Below, piece by piece: positions 24,895 through 34,034 of a DNA stretch of 54,443 nucleotides. Source of the stretch: Brucella pecoris (GTDB lineage Bacteria > Pseudomonadota > Alphaproteobacteria > Rhizobiales > Rhizobiaceae); contig NZ_VEWK01000017.1 in the NCBI RefSeq assembly GCF_006376675.1, positions 1-54,443 of the forward strand, in the 5' to 3' direction. Below the pieces are notes generated by a model that was given only the letters and a program-made list of their open reading frames with translations, was not told where the DNA came from and searched no databases. The stretch's first letter is position 1. Each line of letters starts with the position of its first letter. A program made the translations under genes and the position numbers.

Positions 24895-26508
24895 TCAACC
24901 TTCGATTCCCGCCAGCTTGCGCGCATGCGCAGCAAGCTGCTTCTTCTGGATTTTCGAGCTGGCGGTCATTCCGATCGCTTCGAAATCTTCCACGATCCAG
25001 ACATGGCGCGGCACTTTGAACCCCGCCATCTCCTTCTTCGACCAATTGATGATTTCCGTGGGCGTCGTCGTGCAGCCCTCGTTCAGGATGACGAACGCGG
25101 CGATGACTTCGACGAGCCGTTCGTCCGGGACGCCGACAACCGCAGCCTGACGGATCAACCGGTTCTGGTGCAGGACGTTCTCGACATCGGCCGGGGAGAC
25201 GTTTTCGCCGCCGACACGCACGATATCCTTCGTCCGGCCCATGAAGCGTAAGCGGCCGGATAAATCGAGAGCCCCAAGGTCACCGGTCGAAAGCCAGCCG
25301 TCGGTGGAGAGCGTGGCAACGGTTTCTTCCGGCTTGTCGAAGTAGCCTTTCATGACATTCCAGCCATGCACCTGGATTTCACCCGGTTCGTTCGGGCCGG
25401 CGTCGCGACCGTCTTCGGTGCGAATGCGGACCTCGACGCCGGTCTGCACCCGCATGGCGGCGCTGACGCGTAGGTCTTCCGGCTCCCACCAGCAAGATTG
25501 CGCGACGTTGGGCGAGGCCTCGGACAGCCCGTAACCGACCACGCACTCACGAGCGCCAAGTTCATCGATGACGCGGCGAACGATGGTGGGTGAAGCGGCC
25601 AGCCATGCGCCACGCAAAATGAGCTGGCGGGAAGGCCGTTCCAGATGATTCAGTAGCATTAGCGCCATCGTGTCGTTGCCGGAAAAATGTGTGCAGCGTT
25701 CCGCCTCCATCAGCCGTAATGCCTCGCCGGGCTCGAAACGGTCCATGCTGACCAGTGTGACCGCATGTTGCAGACAGGAGAGGATTGATAGCGTCGTGCC
25801 GGCAACATGGAAGAACGGTCGGGCACTGTGGAACCGGTCGCCTGATCGAAGGCCCATCCGAAGTCCAGAGAAGAAGGCATTCGGCAGCATGTTGCGATGG
25901 CGAAGCAGAACACCTTTCGGGAAGGAGGTGGTGCCGGAGGTGTATTGGATCAACAAGATGTCGTCCGGCTCGTCGCAAGGCTCAACGGGTTGGAGTTTTG
26001 AAGCGCATAGATCGTCCCAGCTTCGAGCCGCTGCCGGCACGTCATCGCCGATTACCAGAATCCGTTGCAGATCCGGCAGGGCCTCATGCGGCAAGGCGGT
26101 ATCGATACCGGTACAAATCTCCCGCAGCATAGCGATAAAATCGATCTTTAGGAAACGATCGCAGGTGATAAGCGTCGAAACGCGAGACTGATTCAGCGCA
26201 TAGGCCATTTCCGCATCAACGAAGCGAGTGTTAATAGGCACGGTGACCGCGCCGAGAGAGCCGATTGCCAGAAAGATGACAATCCACTCCGTGCAATTGC
26301 CGAGGCAAAGCCCGACATGATCGCCCTTCCTGACGCCGGCAGCTGCGAGCGCTGCCCGGGCGAGGGCGACCTTTTCTTCCAACTGGCTGAAGGTCAATCT
26401 TCCACCCGTCGCGACGATTGCCTCGATATCGGACGCGATCGCTGCCGATCGGCTCAAGGCGGACGAAACGGTGAGAGGACAAATTGCCTTGAGATCGAGC
26501 TCGCTCAT
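24895..26508 (-). CDS. AMP-forming acyl-CoA synthetase
   Basis: 537 residues of the adenylate-forming family. The P-loop-like YTSGTTSFPKG, the GYGLSEASP motif, STGDLGALD and the final SSKIQKKQL lysine motif are all present. It activates a carboxylic acid to its CoA thioester, which the enoyl-CoA hydratases and HMG-CoA-lyase-like enzyme in the same operon could then process. It shares four bases with the preceding enoyl-CoA hydratase (ATGA overlap). Substrate unknown. Confidence 0.92.
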   Translation of the reverse strand: MSELDLKAICPLTVSSALSRSAAIASDIEAIVATGGRLTFSQLEEKVALARAALAAAGVRKGDHVGLCLGNCTEWIVIFLAIGSLGAVTVPINTRFVDAEMAYALNQSRVSTLITCDRFLKIDFIAMLREICTGIDTALPHEALPDLQRILVIGDDVPAAARSWDDLCASKLQPVEPCDEPDDILLIQYTSGTTSFPKGVLLRHRNMLPNAFFSGLRMGLRSGDRFHSARPFFHVAGTTLSILSCLQHAVTLVSMDRFEPGEALRLMEAERCTHFSGNDTMALMLLNHLERPSRQLILRGAWLAASPTIVRRVIDELGARECVVGYGLSEASPNVAQSCWWEPEDLRVSAAMRVQTGVEVRIRTEDGRDAGPNEPGEIQVHGWNVMKGYFDKPEETVATLSTDGWLSTGDLGALDLSGRLRFMGRTKDIVRVGGENVSPADVENVLHQNRLIRQAAVVGVPDERLVEVIAAFVILNEGCTTTPTEIINWSKKEMAGFKVPRHVWIVEDFEAIGMTASSKIQKKQLAAHARKLAGIEG

Positions 26509-27272
26509 TTGCTGCCCTTCCCGTCAACGGCCTGGGAAAACTTCTCGATGCCGGCCCGCCAGCCGCCATCGGCGAGATTGCGCGCGATTGCTGCCATCTC
26601 GATACGGATGCCGTTGCCGAGATTGGTTTCATGTCCGAGATCGACAGCCTGCTTGGTCAGCGCCATGGCAAGCGGCGGTACCGCTGCAATGCTTTCGGCA
26701 ATTTCCTGGCCGACCTGCTCGAGCACATCGGCTGAAACGACTCGGGAGACAAGACCGCGCTGGTAAGCTTCGCCGACCGCCATGATGCGGCCGGTAAAAA
26801 GCAGTTCTTTCGCGTTCATGCGTCCGATTGCCCGTTGCAGCCGTTGTGTGGCACCGACTGTGCCCCATTGCGGCTCGGGAAAGCGGAAGGTGGTTTTTTC
26901 GGAGGCGACGACGAAATCGCAGCTCATGATAATCTCGCCGCCGGACCCGACCACCGGGCCTTGCGTCAGGGCCACGATCGGCTTGCTGCATCGGCCTATC
27001 GCATCATAGGCCGCAAACGAGGCCTGACGGCGGGCGATCATCCAGGCTTCGTCCTTGCCAGTCCGCTCTTTCAAATCCGCGCCGGCGCAGAAAACCGGGC
27101 CATTGGCCGAGAGAAGGATGACGCGGAGATCCTGATCGCGATCCAGTGTCTCGAACGTTTCGCGTAGCGCAAGGCACATGTCCAGATTGACGGCGTTGCG
27201 CGATTGCGGGCGATTGAGCACGACGCGCGCAATGGCTCCTTGGCGTATGACTGAGACGGCGTCCAGGCTCAT
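26505..27272 (-). CDS. Enoyl-CoA hydratase/isomerase family protein (second of the operon)
   Basis: 255 residues of the crotonase fold: LNRPQSRNAVN, the oxyanion segment FCAGADLKE and QGPVVGSGGEIIMSCDF, then PEPQWGTVGATQRLQRAIG. One acid residue of the canonical pair is present in PEPQWG. It overlaps its neighbours by four bases on both sides, a strong operon sign. Confidence 0.92.
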   Translation of the reverse strand: MSLDAVSVIRQGAIARVVLNRPQSRNAVNLDMCLALRETFETLDRDQDLRVILLSANGPVFCAGADLKERTGKDEAWMIARRQASFAAYDAIGRCSKPIVALTQGPVVGSGGEIIMSCDFVVASEKTTFRFPEPQWGTVGATQRLQRAIGRMNAKELLFTGRIMAVGEAYQRGLVSRVVSADVLEQVGQEIAESIAAVPPLAMALTKQAVDLGHETNLGNGIRIEMAAIARNLADGGWRAGIEKFSQAVDGKGSK

Positions 27273-28459
27273 CCGATTACTCCTTCCTCACGAAGCGCCG
27301 CGATTTCGGCGTCGTCGAGGTTCATTTCTTGGCTGAGAATGGTGTCGGTATCGGCACCCAGTAGCGGTGGACAGCCGATTTCGGGCGCATCGAATCCGTC
27401 GAAATTGACCGGTGTACGCAGCCCCTTGAACCGCCCTTCGGCAGGATGTTCGAACGTGCCCACGACACCGCGCGCCTGCATGTGGGGATCCTCAAGGATT
27501 TCGCGTGTCGTATTGATTTCGCCTGCCGGGATCCCGACCGCGCGCAACGCTTCGGCCAACGGTTTTCGTTCGCGGGCAGCTATTGCAGTGCGCAATTCGT
27601 CCATCACCCGCTTGCGATTGGCCAATCGCCCCGCGTTCTTGGCGAAGGACGGGTCTGCACCAAGTTCGTCAAGGCCGAGCACGTCGCATAGCCGGCCCCA
27701 ATGCTGGTCGCTGCCGCTGATGTGCAGCCATCCGCCATCGCGGCACTGGAAGGCCGCGGAAGGGACGCGACCGGGATGTTCGGTACCGGAGCGGCCGATA
27801 TCCTCGCCCAACGCGAAAAGGCGGGCAGCCGACAGTGCGAGTAGGCTTGCCTGCACATCCATCATCGCCAGATCGATATGGCATCCCTTGCCGCTGCGAC
27901 CGCGACCGACGAGGCCGGTAAGAATGGCGATGGCGATCCAGAGGCCGGCCGTCAGGTCGGCGATCGGCACGCCAGTCTTGGCGGGCGGCGAGTCCGCGTG
28001 GCCGGTCAAATGCATGATGCCGGACAAAGCCTGAAACACGGTGTCGTAACCGGCGCGCTCCCGGTAAGGCCCGGTCTGGCCGAAGCCAGTATTGGAGACG
28101 TAGATCAGGTTCGGATTGAGCGCCGCAAGGGTTGTGTAGCCAAGATTGAAGCGCTCCATGTCACCAGGCAGGAAATTTTCCAGCACGACATCATGCTGGG
28201 CAGCCAGCGTAGCGGCGATTTTCTGCGCTGTCGGCGATTTCAGGTTCAGCGTCATCGATCGCTTGGCGCGATTGAAAGCGAAGAAATAGGCGCTTTCGCC
28301 GCCGGGAAGCCGGGGTTCGAATGTTCGTGATTCGTCACCGCTACCCGGCCGCTCCACCTTGGTGACGGTAGCACCGAGTTCTGCCAGGATTTGGGTCGCC
28401 ATAGGCCCGGCCAGAACGCGCGAGAAATCGAGGATACGAATGCCTTCGAGCGGTTTCAT
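27269..28459 (-). CDS. CoA-transferase family III (CaiB/BaiF)
   Basis: 396 residues: GIRILDFSRVLAGPMATQ, LGATVTKVERPGSGD, YVSNTGFGQTGPYRERAGYD and the catalytic aspartate in GVPIADLTAG. Moves CoA between organic acids. In this operon it provides an alternative to the acyl-CoA synthetase for activating the substrate. ATGA overlaps with both neighbours. Confidence 0.93.
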   Translation of the reverse strand: MKPLEGIRILDFSRVLAGPMATQILAELGATVTKVERPGSGDESRTFEPRLPGGESAYFFAFNRAKRSMTLNLKSPTAQKIAATLAAQHDVVLENFLPGDMERFNLGYTTLAALNPNLIYVSNTGFGQTGPYRERAGYDTVFQALSGIMHLTGHADSPPAKTGVPIADLTAGLWIAIAILTGLVGRGRSGKGCHIDLAMMDVQASLLALSAARLFALGEDIGRSGTEHPGRVPSAAFQCRDGGWLHISGSDQHWGRLCDVLGLDELGADPSFAKNAGRLANRKRVMDELRTAIAARERKPLAEALRAVGIPAGEINTTREILEDPHMQARGVVGTFEHPAEGRFKGLRTPVNFDGFDAPEIGCPPLLGADTDTILSQEMNLDDAEIAALREEGVIG

Positions 28460-29199
28460 TTGGCCTCCTTGCGGAAACTACGCATTTTCGCGTTGAGATC
28501 TCGACCTGCGGACATTGCCTCGGCATAGGGAAGGTCGGCCACCTGATAATAGAGTGTCTTTGCCGCCGCCATGGCGAATGGATTGGCCACGGCCCAGGCT
28601 TCTGCAATCTCGATCGCCTTTTCGAGGACCTCTTCCGGCGCGGCAACGCGGTTGCAGAGGCCGAGCGCAAGAGCTTCTTGGGCACCGATCAGGCGACCGA
28701 GGCTGATCATCTCGAAGGCCGCCTTGCGTCCGAGCGACCTCTGAAGCCCGGTCATGACGAGAGCCGGGACGATGGAATGCTTGAGTTCGGGATAGCCGAA
28801 TTTGAGATTACTCGCGGCCACCATCATGTCACAGCCGATGGCGAGGCCCGCACCGCCGCCGATGGCTGCACCCTGGACGGCCGAGACGACAGGCTTCGAC
28901 AGACTTTGCATCATTGCCTGCGTCCGGCAGGTCAGGTCGGCTCGCTTTTCGACCAGATCCTGATTGGCGGGCGTCAACGTGTCGAATTCCGAAAGATCGG
29001 CGCCCGCACAGAAGGCCCGGCCATGACCTGCAAGCACAATGGCGCGAACTTCCGCGTCCTGATCGGCAGCGAGAAATGCATCGTGGATTGCTTGAGTGAG
29101 TGCGGTATTCAGTGCGTTGAGCTTGTCGGGACGGTTCATTGTGATGATGCGAACTGCATCACGGTTTTCGACACGAAGAACGGAAAATGGGTCGGTCAT
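28456..29199 (-). CDS. Enoyl-CoA hydratase/isomerase family protein (first of the operon)
   Basis: 247 residues of the crotonase fold: MNRPDKLNALNTAL, FCAGADLSEFD, QGAAIGGGAGLAIGCDMMVA and the GYPELKHSIVPALV segment in the position of the catalytic acids. It is distinct from the other hydratase of this operon (26505-27272), so the two probably act at different steps. It starts 9 bp after the HMG-CoA-lyase-like gene and overlaps the CoA-transferase by four bases. Confidence 0.92.
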   Translation of the reverse strand: MTDPFSVLRVENRDAVRIITMNRPDKLNALNTALTQAIHDAFLAADQDAEVRAIVLAGHGRAFCAGADLSEFDTLTPANQDLVEKRADLTCRTQAMMQSLSKPVVSAVQGAAIGGGAGLAIGCDMMVAASNLKFGYPELKHSIVPALVMTGLQRSLGRKAAFEMISLGRLIGAQEALALGLCNRVAAPEEVLEKAIEIAEAWAVANPFAMAAAKTLYYQVADLPYAEAMSAGRDLNAKMRSFRKEAK

Positions 29200-29208
29200 G
29201 CGCTGATC

Positions 29209-30135
29209 CTATGCCGCGAGATGGCCAAAGCCGCTACGCGCGACCCGGCTCAGGAGTTCACGCTTCAAGACGGCCTCACACCGGCGAGAGGCGTCCTGCA
29301 GTTTTTTGAGGTCGAGACCGGTATCGATACCTTCAGCCTCGAACAGATTGACGAGGTCTTCCGTCGCGACATTGCCGGTAAACCCATCGCCATATTTTAT
29401 TTGCGTCGGATGGCCGCCGACACCGCCGATGGCGCTATCGAACCAGCGGCAACCCGCCTCGTAGGCCGCGTAGCAATTGGCAAGGCCGGTTCCGCGCGTG
29501 TCGTGAAAATGCGCAATCGGCACAATGTCCGGCAATTCGCGGGCGATGCGTTCGAAGAGACTTTTGACGGTCGCCGGTGTGCCGTGGCCTGTCGTATCGC
29601 AAACCGAGACATGCTTCACACCAAGCTCGGAAAAGCGAGAGAGGTCTGCCAAAATACTCTCCGGATCGACTCTGCCTTCGAAGGGGCAGCCGAGAGCCAT
29701 GGAGATGACCCCGATCAGGCGGAACCGACCACCGGCAAGCCGCACCATTTCCGCGACATTGTCCCATTGGGCCTGCCGGGTGGCGTGAAGGTTTTTCTGT
29801 GTGTGTGACTCCGTGGCAGACACGAGAAGGCTGATTTCATCGGCGCCGTGGCCGGCGTCGAGATCGTCAAGCGCACGCTGCACTGCCTTGGGGTTGGGGC
29901 AGGTTGCCTTGTAATAAGCGCCCCGCTGCTTTCTGATGCCGGCCAGAACCTGAGAGGCATCCGCGAAGACCGGGACGTGCGTGGGACTGCTGTAGCTCGT
30001 CGCCTCGATGCGCGGAAAACCGGCATCCGAAAATTCGTCGATCAAAGAAATTTTTTCGGCAGTGGAGATCGAAGCTGTCTCGTGCTGCATTCCGTCACGC
30101 GCAAAACATTCGCAGATTGTGATTTCACTCGCCAT
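29209..30135 (-). CDS. HMG-CoA-lyase-like aldolase lacking the usual catalytic cysteine
   Basis: 308 residues of the DRE-TIM metallolyase family: CFARDGMQHE (the R-D metal-binding motif), VFADASQVLAG, MALGCPFEGRV, HFHDTRGTGLANC and GGVGGHPTQIKYGDGFTGNVATEDLV. In true HMG-CoA lyases the G-GG-CP segment has a catalytic cysteine; here the position reads GGHPTQ, with His instead of Cys. It may cleave a different hydroxyacyl-CoA or use another acid. First structural gene of the catabolic operon after marR; a GTTGAC-NNN-GTGAAC palindrome lies 43 bp upstream. Confidence 0.85.
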   Translation of the reverse strand: MASEITICECFARDGMQHETASISTAEKISLIDEFSDAGFPRIEATSYSSPTHVPVFADASQVLAGIRKQRGAYYKATCPNPKAVQRALDDLDAGHGADEISLLVSATESHTQKNLHATRQAQWDNVAEMVRLAGGRFRLIGVISMALGCPFEGRVDPESILADLSRFSELGVKHVSVCDTTGHGTPATVKSLFERIARELPDIVPIAHFHDTRGTGLANCYAAYEAGCRWFDSAIGGVGGHPTQIKYGDGFTGNVATEDLVNLFEAEGIDTGLDLKKLQDASRRCEAVLKRELLSRVARSGFGHLAA

Positions 30136-30177
30136 GCCTCACCTCCATTCGGCTTGGCGATAGAGATGAATTTATTC

Positions 30178-30192
30178 GTTCACAATGTCAAC
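30178..30192. promoter_or_regulatory. Candidate MarR operator before the HMG-CoA-lyase-like gene
   Basis: On the minus strand GTTGAC-ATT-GTGAAC, an imperfect 15-bp palindrome that overlaps the stop codon of marR and lies 43 bp before the lyase gene. The same half-sites with the same spacing occur at 30872-30886. Confidence 0.5.
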
Positions 30193-30787
30193 TATTTTTA
30201 TCATTGAAAGTTTCGTGCCCGCATTCTTCGTCAATGCTTTTCAAGTCTGACTGGGAGGCAGAATTTCGCAATTCGTGATAATATCTGCTGCTTGTGCGGG
30301 TAACGCGCCGCAGGAGTTCGATAAGTATCTGTTGCTCTGCGTTGCTAAGTGTTGCCAGCATTTGCTGATTGCGCTCAAACGATGCATCAAGGATTGCGCG
30401 TGACAGCGCTAGCCCTTCCGGGCTGAGTCTGAGAAGGATGCTGCGACCATCTTCCGGATTGGCAGTTTTGGCTATATAGCCCCGATCAATCATTGCCGAG
30501 ACTGTGCGACTCATTTGGCTTTTAATTAAGCCACTATGCTTCGCTAGCTCCTGCAGCGGTACTTCTCCTAGATAATTAAGAACGGCGAGAACGCGCCACT
30601 CTCTTGGCGTTACGCCATATTGGGGTCGAATCGAAAGCGCCGCTATTCGTGTGGATAGACCAGCCAAGCGCTGTAGCTGAAAGGAAAACAGATCCCGAAT
30701 GTCTGTCTCCTTATCTGAGTTATCATGGCGTTTGTCGAAATAGTCCCCGGAATTCGTCTTCAATTGATCGCGGTTTTGCACGGTCAT
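30188..30787 (-). CDS. MarR-family transcriptional regulator
   Basis: 199 residues with a winged helix-turn-helix: TPREWRVLAVLNYLGEVPLQELAKHSGLIKSQMSRTVSAMIDRGYI and the wing AKTANPEDGRSILLRLSPEG. An N-terminal extension of about 40 polar residues is longer than usual. It precedes the catabolic operon by 52 bp and is divergent from the polyamine-type ABC operon, with palindromes in both control regions, so it probably regulates both and itself. Confidence 0.9.
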   Translation of the reverse strand: MTVQNRDQLKTNSGDYFDKRHDNSDKETDIRDLFSFQLQRLAGLSTRIAALSIRPQYGVTPREWRVLAVLNYLGEVPLQELAKHSGLIKSQMSRTVSAMIDRGYIAKTANPEDGRSILLRLSPEGLALSRAILDASFERNQQMLATLSNAEQQILIELLRRVTRTSSRYYHELRNSASQSDLKSIDEECGHETFNDKNS

Positions 30788-30871
30788 TTCCTCTTGGGGT
30801 TTTCACTCTCGTCTATCTTTATGCGATTTTGGGTCGCCATGGCGAGCGTGACAAAATGTTATCGCAAATTA

Positions 30872-30907
30872 GTTGACAACGTGAACAATATAGTTACCTT
30901 CGTCAAC
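30872..30907. promoter_or_regulatory. Candidate double MarR operator in the divergent control region
   Basis: GTTGAC-AAC-GTGAAC at 30872-30886 and a weaker copy, GTTACC-TTC-GTCAAC, at 30893-30907. The centres are 21 bp apart, two helical turns, so two dimers would bind the same face. The first site contains TTGACA, a possible -35 element. The remainder of 30788-31001 shows only the ribosome site of the ABC gene. Confidence 0.5.
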
Positions 30908-31001
30908 CAGTTTGGCTTAAAGCTAACGACTTGTCGACCGTGCCAATCTGTCAGGGGAACGAGTGGCGGCACAGGGTCTTTTTTCGCGGAGGAGAAACAA
31001 G

Positions 31002-32045
31002 ATGTTACAGCGGTACAAAGCGGCCTGCCTTCTTGGCGGAGCTATGATTGTATTAATGACAGTGCCCACGTTTGCGGCAGATACAACCTTGACTGTCGCG
31101 GGTTTTGGCGGAAATCTGCAAACAGATCTCCGCAAGACCATATGGCAGCCGGCGGCAGATTTGGCCGGCATTGAACTGCGTGAGGAGACCCATGACGGCC
31201 TGGCTGCCGTGCGGGTGCAGGTTCAGTCCGGTTCGCCTACCTGGGATGTCGTACATCTGGGCGCGGACGAGTGCGCTGTCGGTGGCAAGGAAGGCCTGTT
31301 TGAAAAACTCGACTATAAGGTGATCGACACGAACGGCTTCGACAAGCTCTCATATGGCGAAAACTGGATTGCGACCAACACCTATTCGGTCGTGCTTGCC
31401 TGGCGCACGGATACCTACAAGGACAAGAAGCCGAAAAGTTGGAAGGATCTTTGGGACGTCAAGAATTTCCCCGGCCGCCGTGCGCTCAGCACCTATCCGC
31501 AGGAAATGATGGAAATCGCGCTTCTGGCCGACGGTGTCGAGAAGGATAAGCTCTATCCCCTGGATACCAAGCGTGCGCTCGTCTCTTTGGAAAAAATTAA
31601 GAAGGACGTTGTCGTCTGGTGGTCGTCAGGCGCTCAATCGGCGCAATTGATCAAGGACAAGGAGGTCGACATGATGGCGATCTGGGGCAGCCGTGTCGCC
31701 AACGTCATCAAGGACGGCGCTCCGGTCGAGTTCACCTATCAGGACGCCATTCTCGGTTACGGATGCCTGGCAATTCTGAAGGGATCGCAGAACGCCGAAG
31801 CGGCACAGAAATTTATTGCCGGCGTCGTCTCGCCTGAGGTACAGGCACGCATCCCTGAAATGATGCCCTACTACGGACCGCCGAACAGCCGTGCCTTCGA
31901 GATGAAAAAATTCACGCCCGAAGTTCTGGCAAAGTCGAACATGTCGCCCGAGAACGTCAAGAAGCAGATATTCCTGAACGCCAACTGGTGGCGCGATAAT
32001 AACGCCCTCGTCCGCGAGGATTATAGTCTGCTGATGTCGAACTGA
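31002..32045 (+). CDS. Polyamine-type ABC transporter, periplasmic substrate-binding protein
   Basis: 347 residues with a Sec signal peptide (MLQRYKAACLLGGAMIVLMTVPTFAA) and the PotD-like binding fold (TLTVAGFGGNLQTDLRKTIW, GIELREETHDGLAAVRVQVQ, VWWSSGAQSAQLIKDKEVDMM). GGAGGAG precedes the ATG. First of the transporter operon. Related proteins bind putrescine, spermidine or similar amines, and the deacetylase and aminotransferase downstream support this. Confidence 0.9.
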   Translation: MLQRYKAACLLGGAMIVLMTVPTFAADTTLTVAGFGGNLQTDLRKTIWQPAADLAGIELREETHDGLAAVRVQVQSGSPTWDVVHLGADECAVGGKEGLFEKLDYKVIDTNGFDKLSYGENWIATNTYSVVLAWRTDTYKDKKPKSWKDLWDVKNFPGRRALSTYPQEMMEIALLADGVEKDKLYPLDTKRALVSLEKIKKDVVVWWSSGAQSAQLIKDKEVDMMAIWGSRVANVIKDGAPVEFTYQDAILGYGCLAILKGSQNAEAAQKFIAGVVSPEVQARIPEMMPYYGPPNSRAFEMKKFTPEVLAKSNMSPENVKKQIFLNANWWRDNNALVREDYSLLMSN

Positions 32046-32070
32046 CGTCGATCGCATACGGAGAACGGCA

Positions 32071-33135
32071 ATGACATCAGGTGCAGTCTCAATCCGCCAG
32101 ATCTACAAGGTCTACGGGAATTATACGGCGCTGGACGGGATATCGCTTGATATCGCCGCAGGCGAGTTCCTGACACTTCTCGGCCCTTCCGGCTCGGGGA
32201 AAACAACGCTCCTGAACGTCATTGCCGGCTTCGAGCGACCAGACAGTGGTAGCCTTCGGGTCGACAATGCGGAATTCATCACCAAGCCACCGCATAAACG
32301 TGATCTCGGCATGGTGTTTCAAAGTTATGCGCTGTTTCCGCATATGGACGTCTTCGCCAACGTCGCCTATCCGCTGAAGTTACGAAAGGTCGATGTTCCG
32401 ACCATCAAGTCGAAAGTCAAGAAGGCGCTGGAAACCGTGCATATGACCCATCTTGCCAGCCGTCGGATACACGAATTGTCCGGCGGGCAGCGCCAGCGTG
32501 TGGCTCTCGCCCGCGCCATCGTCTTCGAGCCCCGCCTGCTCTTAATGGACGAGCCACTTTCGGCGCTGGACAAGAACCTGCGTGAACATATGCAGATTGA
32601 GCTGAAACGCCTGCATCGCACGCTCGGCATGACGACTGTATATGTCACGCACGACCAGCAAGAAGCGTTGACGATGTCGGACCGTATTGCGGTCCTCGAC
32701 CGCGGCCGGATCATGCAACTCGACACACCGAAAGCCATTTATGATGCGCCGAATTGCAAGTTCGTCGCGGGCTTCATGGGCGATACGCGCTTCGTGCCGA
32801 TCGAAAAGAACGGGCCGGATTTCACACTGCGCGGCCAGCCGCTCAAGCTTGGAGCGACGCCACCGAAAGCCGCCGACGATATCTATCTTATGGTGCGCCC
32901 TGAACGGCTGCGCTGGCACGGCTCTGTCGAACGGGACAACCGTATCGAAGGCCAGGTCATCGATGTCACCTATCTTGGCGATAGCCACATGGTATCGCTC
33001 CAGCTTCCCCAAAACACGGAAATCTCGATCCGCCATACCGGTGCGGAGAACACGCCGCTACCCAGACCTGGCGACAGGCTGGCGCTTTGGATGACGCCGG
33101 AATCCAGTGTGATTGTCGAAGGAGAGCGGCCATGA
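32071..33135 (+). CDS. Polyamine-type ABC transporter ATP-binding protein (PotA-like)
   Basis: 354 residues with complete nucleotide-binding motifs: Walker A GPSGSGKTTLL, Q-loop GMVFQSYALFPH, signature LSGGQRQRVALARAI, Walker B LLLMDEPLSALD and the H-loop VYVTHDQQEA. The C-terminal third is a TOBE regulatory domain (VRPERLRWHGS). It sits 25 bp after the binding protein and overlaps the permease gene by ATGA. Confidence 0.93.
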   Translation: MTSGAVSIRQIYKVYGNYTALDGISLDIAAGEFLTLLGPSGSGKTTLLNVIAGFERPDSGSLRVDNAEFITKPPHKRDLGMVFQSYALFPHMDVFANVAYPLKLRKVDVPTIKSKVKKALETVHMTHLASRRIHELSGGQRQRVALARAIVFEPRLLLMDEPLSALDKNLREHMQIELKRLHRTLGMTTVYVTHDQQEALTMSDRIAVLDRGRIMQLDTPKAIYDAPNCKFVAGFMGDTRFVPIEKNGPDFTLRGQPLKLGATPPKAADDIYLMVRPERLRWHGSVERDNRIEGQVIDVTYLGDSHMVSLQLPQNTEISIRHTGAENTPLPRPGDRLALWMTPESSVIVEGERP

Positions 33136-34034
33136 CCATGGCGGATGCGAATTTCTCCGTCGCACAACTCAATACGGATGTGCTGCAACAGTCTCGACGC
33201 AGGACCGGGCTTGCGTTTATCGGCCTGTCATTGCCAGCCTTCGTGCTGGTCATGCTGGTGCTGATCATTCCATTTTCCTGGTTGGCGTGGATGTCGTTTT
33301 ATGATGCATCTGGCGCGCTTTCTGCCGAAAATTACGCGCGGTTGCTACGTCCAGCCTATGTCGATAGCTTTTTGACGACCTTCAAGGTGGCCTCAATCGT
33401 CACGGTTGTCTGCGTTATTCTGGGCTACCCGGTTGCCTATCTCCTTAGCCAGCTTCCGGAGAAGGTGGCACAGGTGTTGATGATCTTCATCATTCTGCCG
33501 TTCTGGACATCGGTTCTGGTGCGCACCTATGCATGGCTCGTGCTCCTGCAGAGGCAGGGGCTCATCAATACGTCACTTATCAATCTCGGGCTGGTTTCCG
33601 AGCCGCTGCCGCTTGTCAACAATCTCACCGGCACGGTCATCGGCATGGTGCACATCATGCTGCCCTTCCTCATCCTGCCGCTCTACGCGTCAATGAAGAC
33701 AATCGACCCCATACTGCTTCGGGCCGCGTCTAACTGCGGCGCGTCGCCGGTTCAGGCCTTTCGGCAGGTGTTTCTGCCACTGTCCCTGCCGGGCGTTGCG
33801 ACCGGCGTGGCGCTGATCTTCGTGCTCTGCCTTGGCTTTTACCTGACGCCGGCACTGCTTGGCGGCGGGCGGGTAGCAATGTGGTCGACCCAGATCGCCG
33901 ACATGATCGCAAAATTCGCAAACTGGGGGGCGGCCAGCGCGCTGAGCGTCGTTCTGCTCATCGTTACCGGCTCGATCCTGTGGGTTGTCAACGCACTGTT
34001 CAGGGCGGCGAGCGTTACCAAGGGAGGCACCTGA
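33132..34034 (+). CDS. Polyamine-type ABC transporter permease (PotB-like)
   Basis: 300 residues, about six membrane spans: the first near GLAFIGLSLPAFVLVMLVLII, then TFKVASIVTVVCVILGYPVAYLL. The EAA loop is recognisable as LLRAASNCGASPVQAFRQVFLPLSLPG, the contact with the ATPase. The ATG at 33132 overlaps the ATPase stop by ATGA; a longer reading from 33087 was rejected. Confidence 0.92.
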   Translation: MTMADANFSVAQLNTDVLQQSRRRTGLAFIGLSLPAFVLVMLVLIIPFSWLAWMSFYDASGALSAENYARLLRPAYVDSFLTTFKVASIVTVVCVILGYPVAYLLSQLPEKVAQVLMIFIILPFWTSVLVRTYAWLVLLQRQGLINTSLINLGLVSEPLPLVNNLTGTVIGMVHIMLPFLILPLYASMKTIDPILLRAASNCGASPVQAFRQVFLPLSLPGVATGVALIFVLCLGFYLTPALLGGGRVAMWSTQIADMIAKFANWGAASALSVVLLIVTGSILWVVNALFRAASVTKGGT

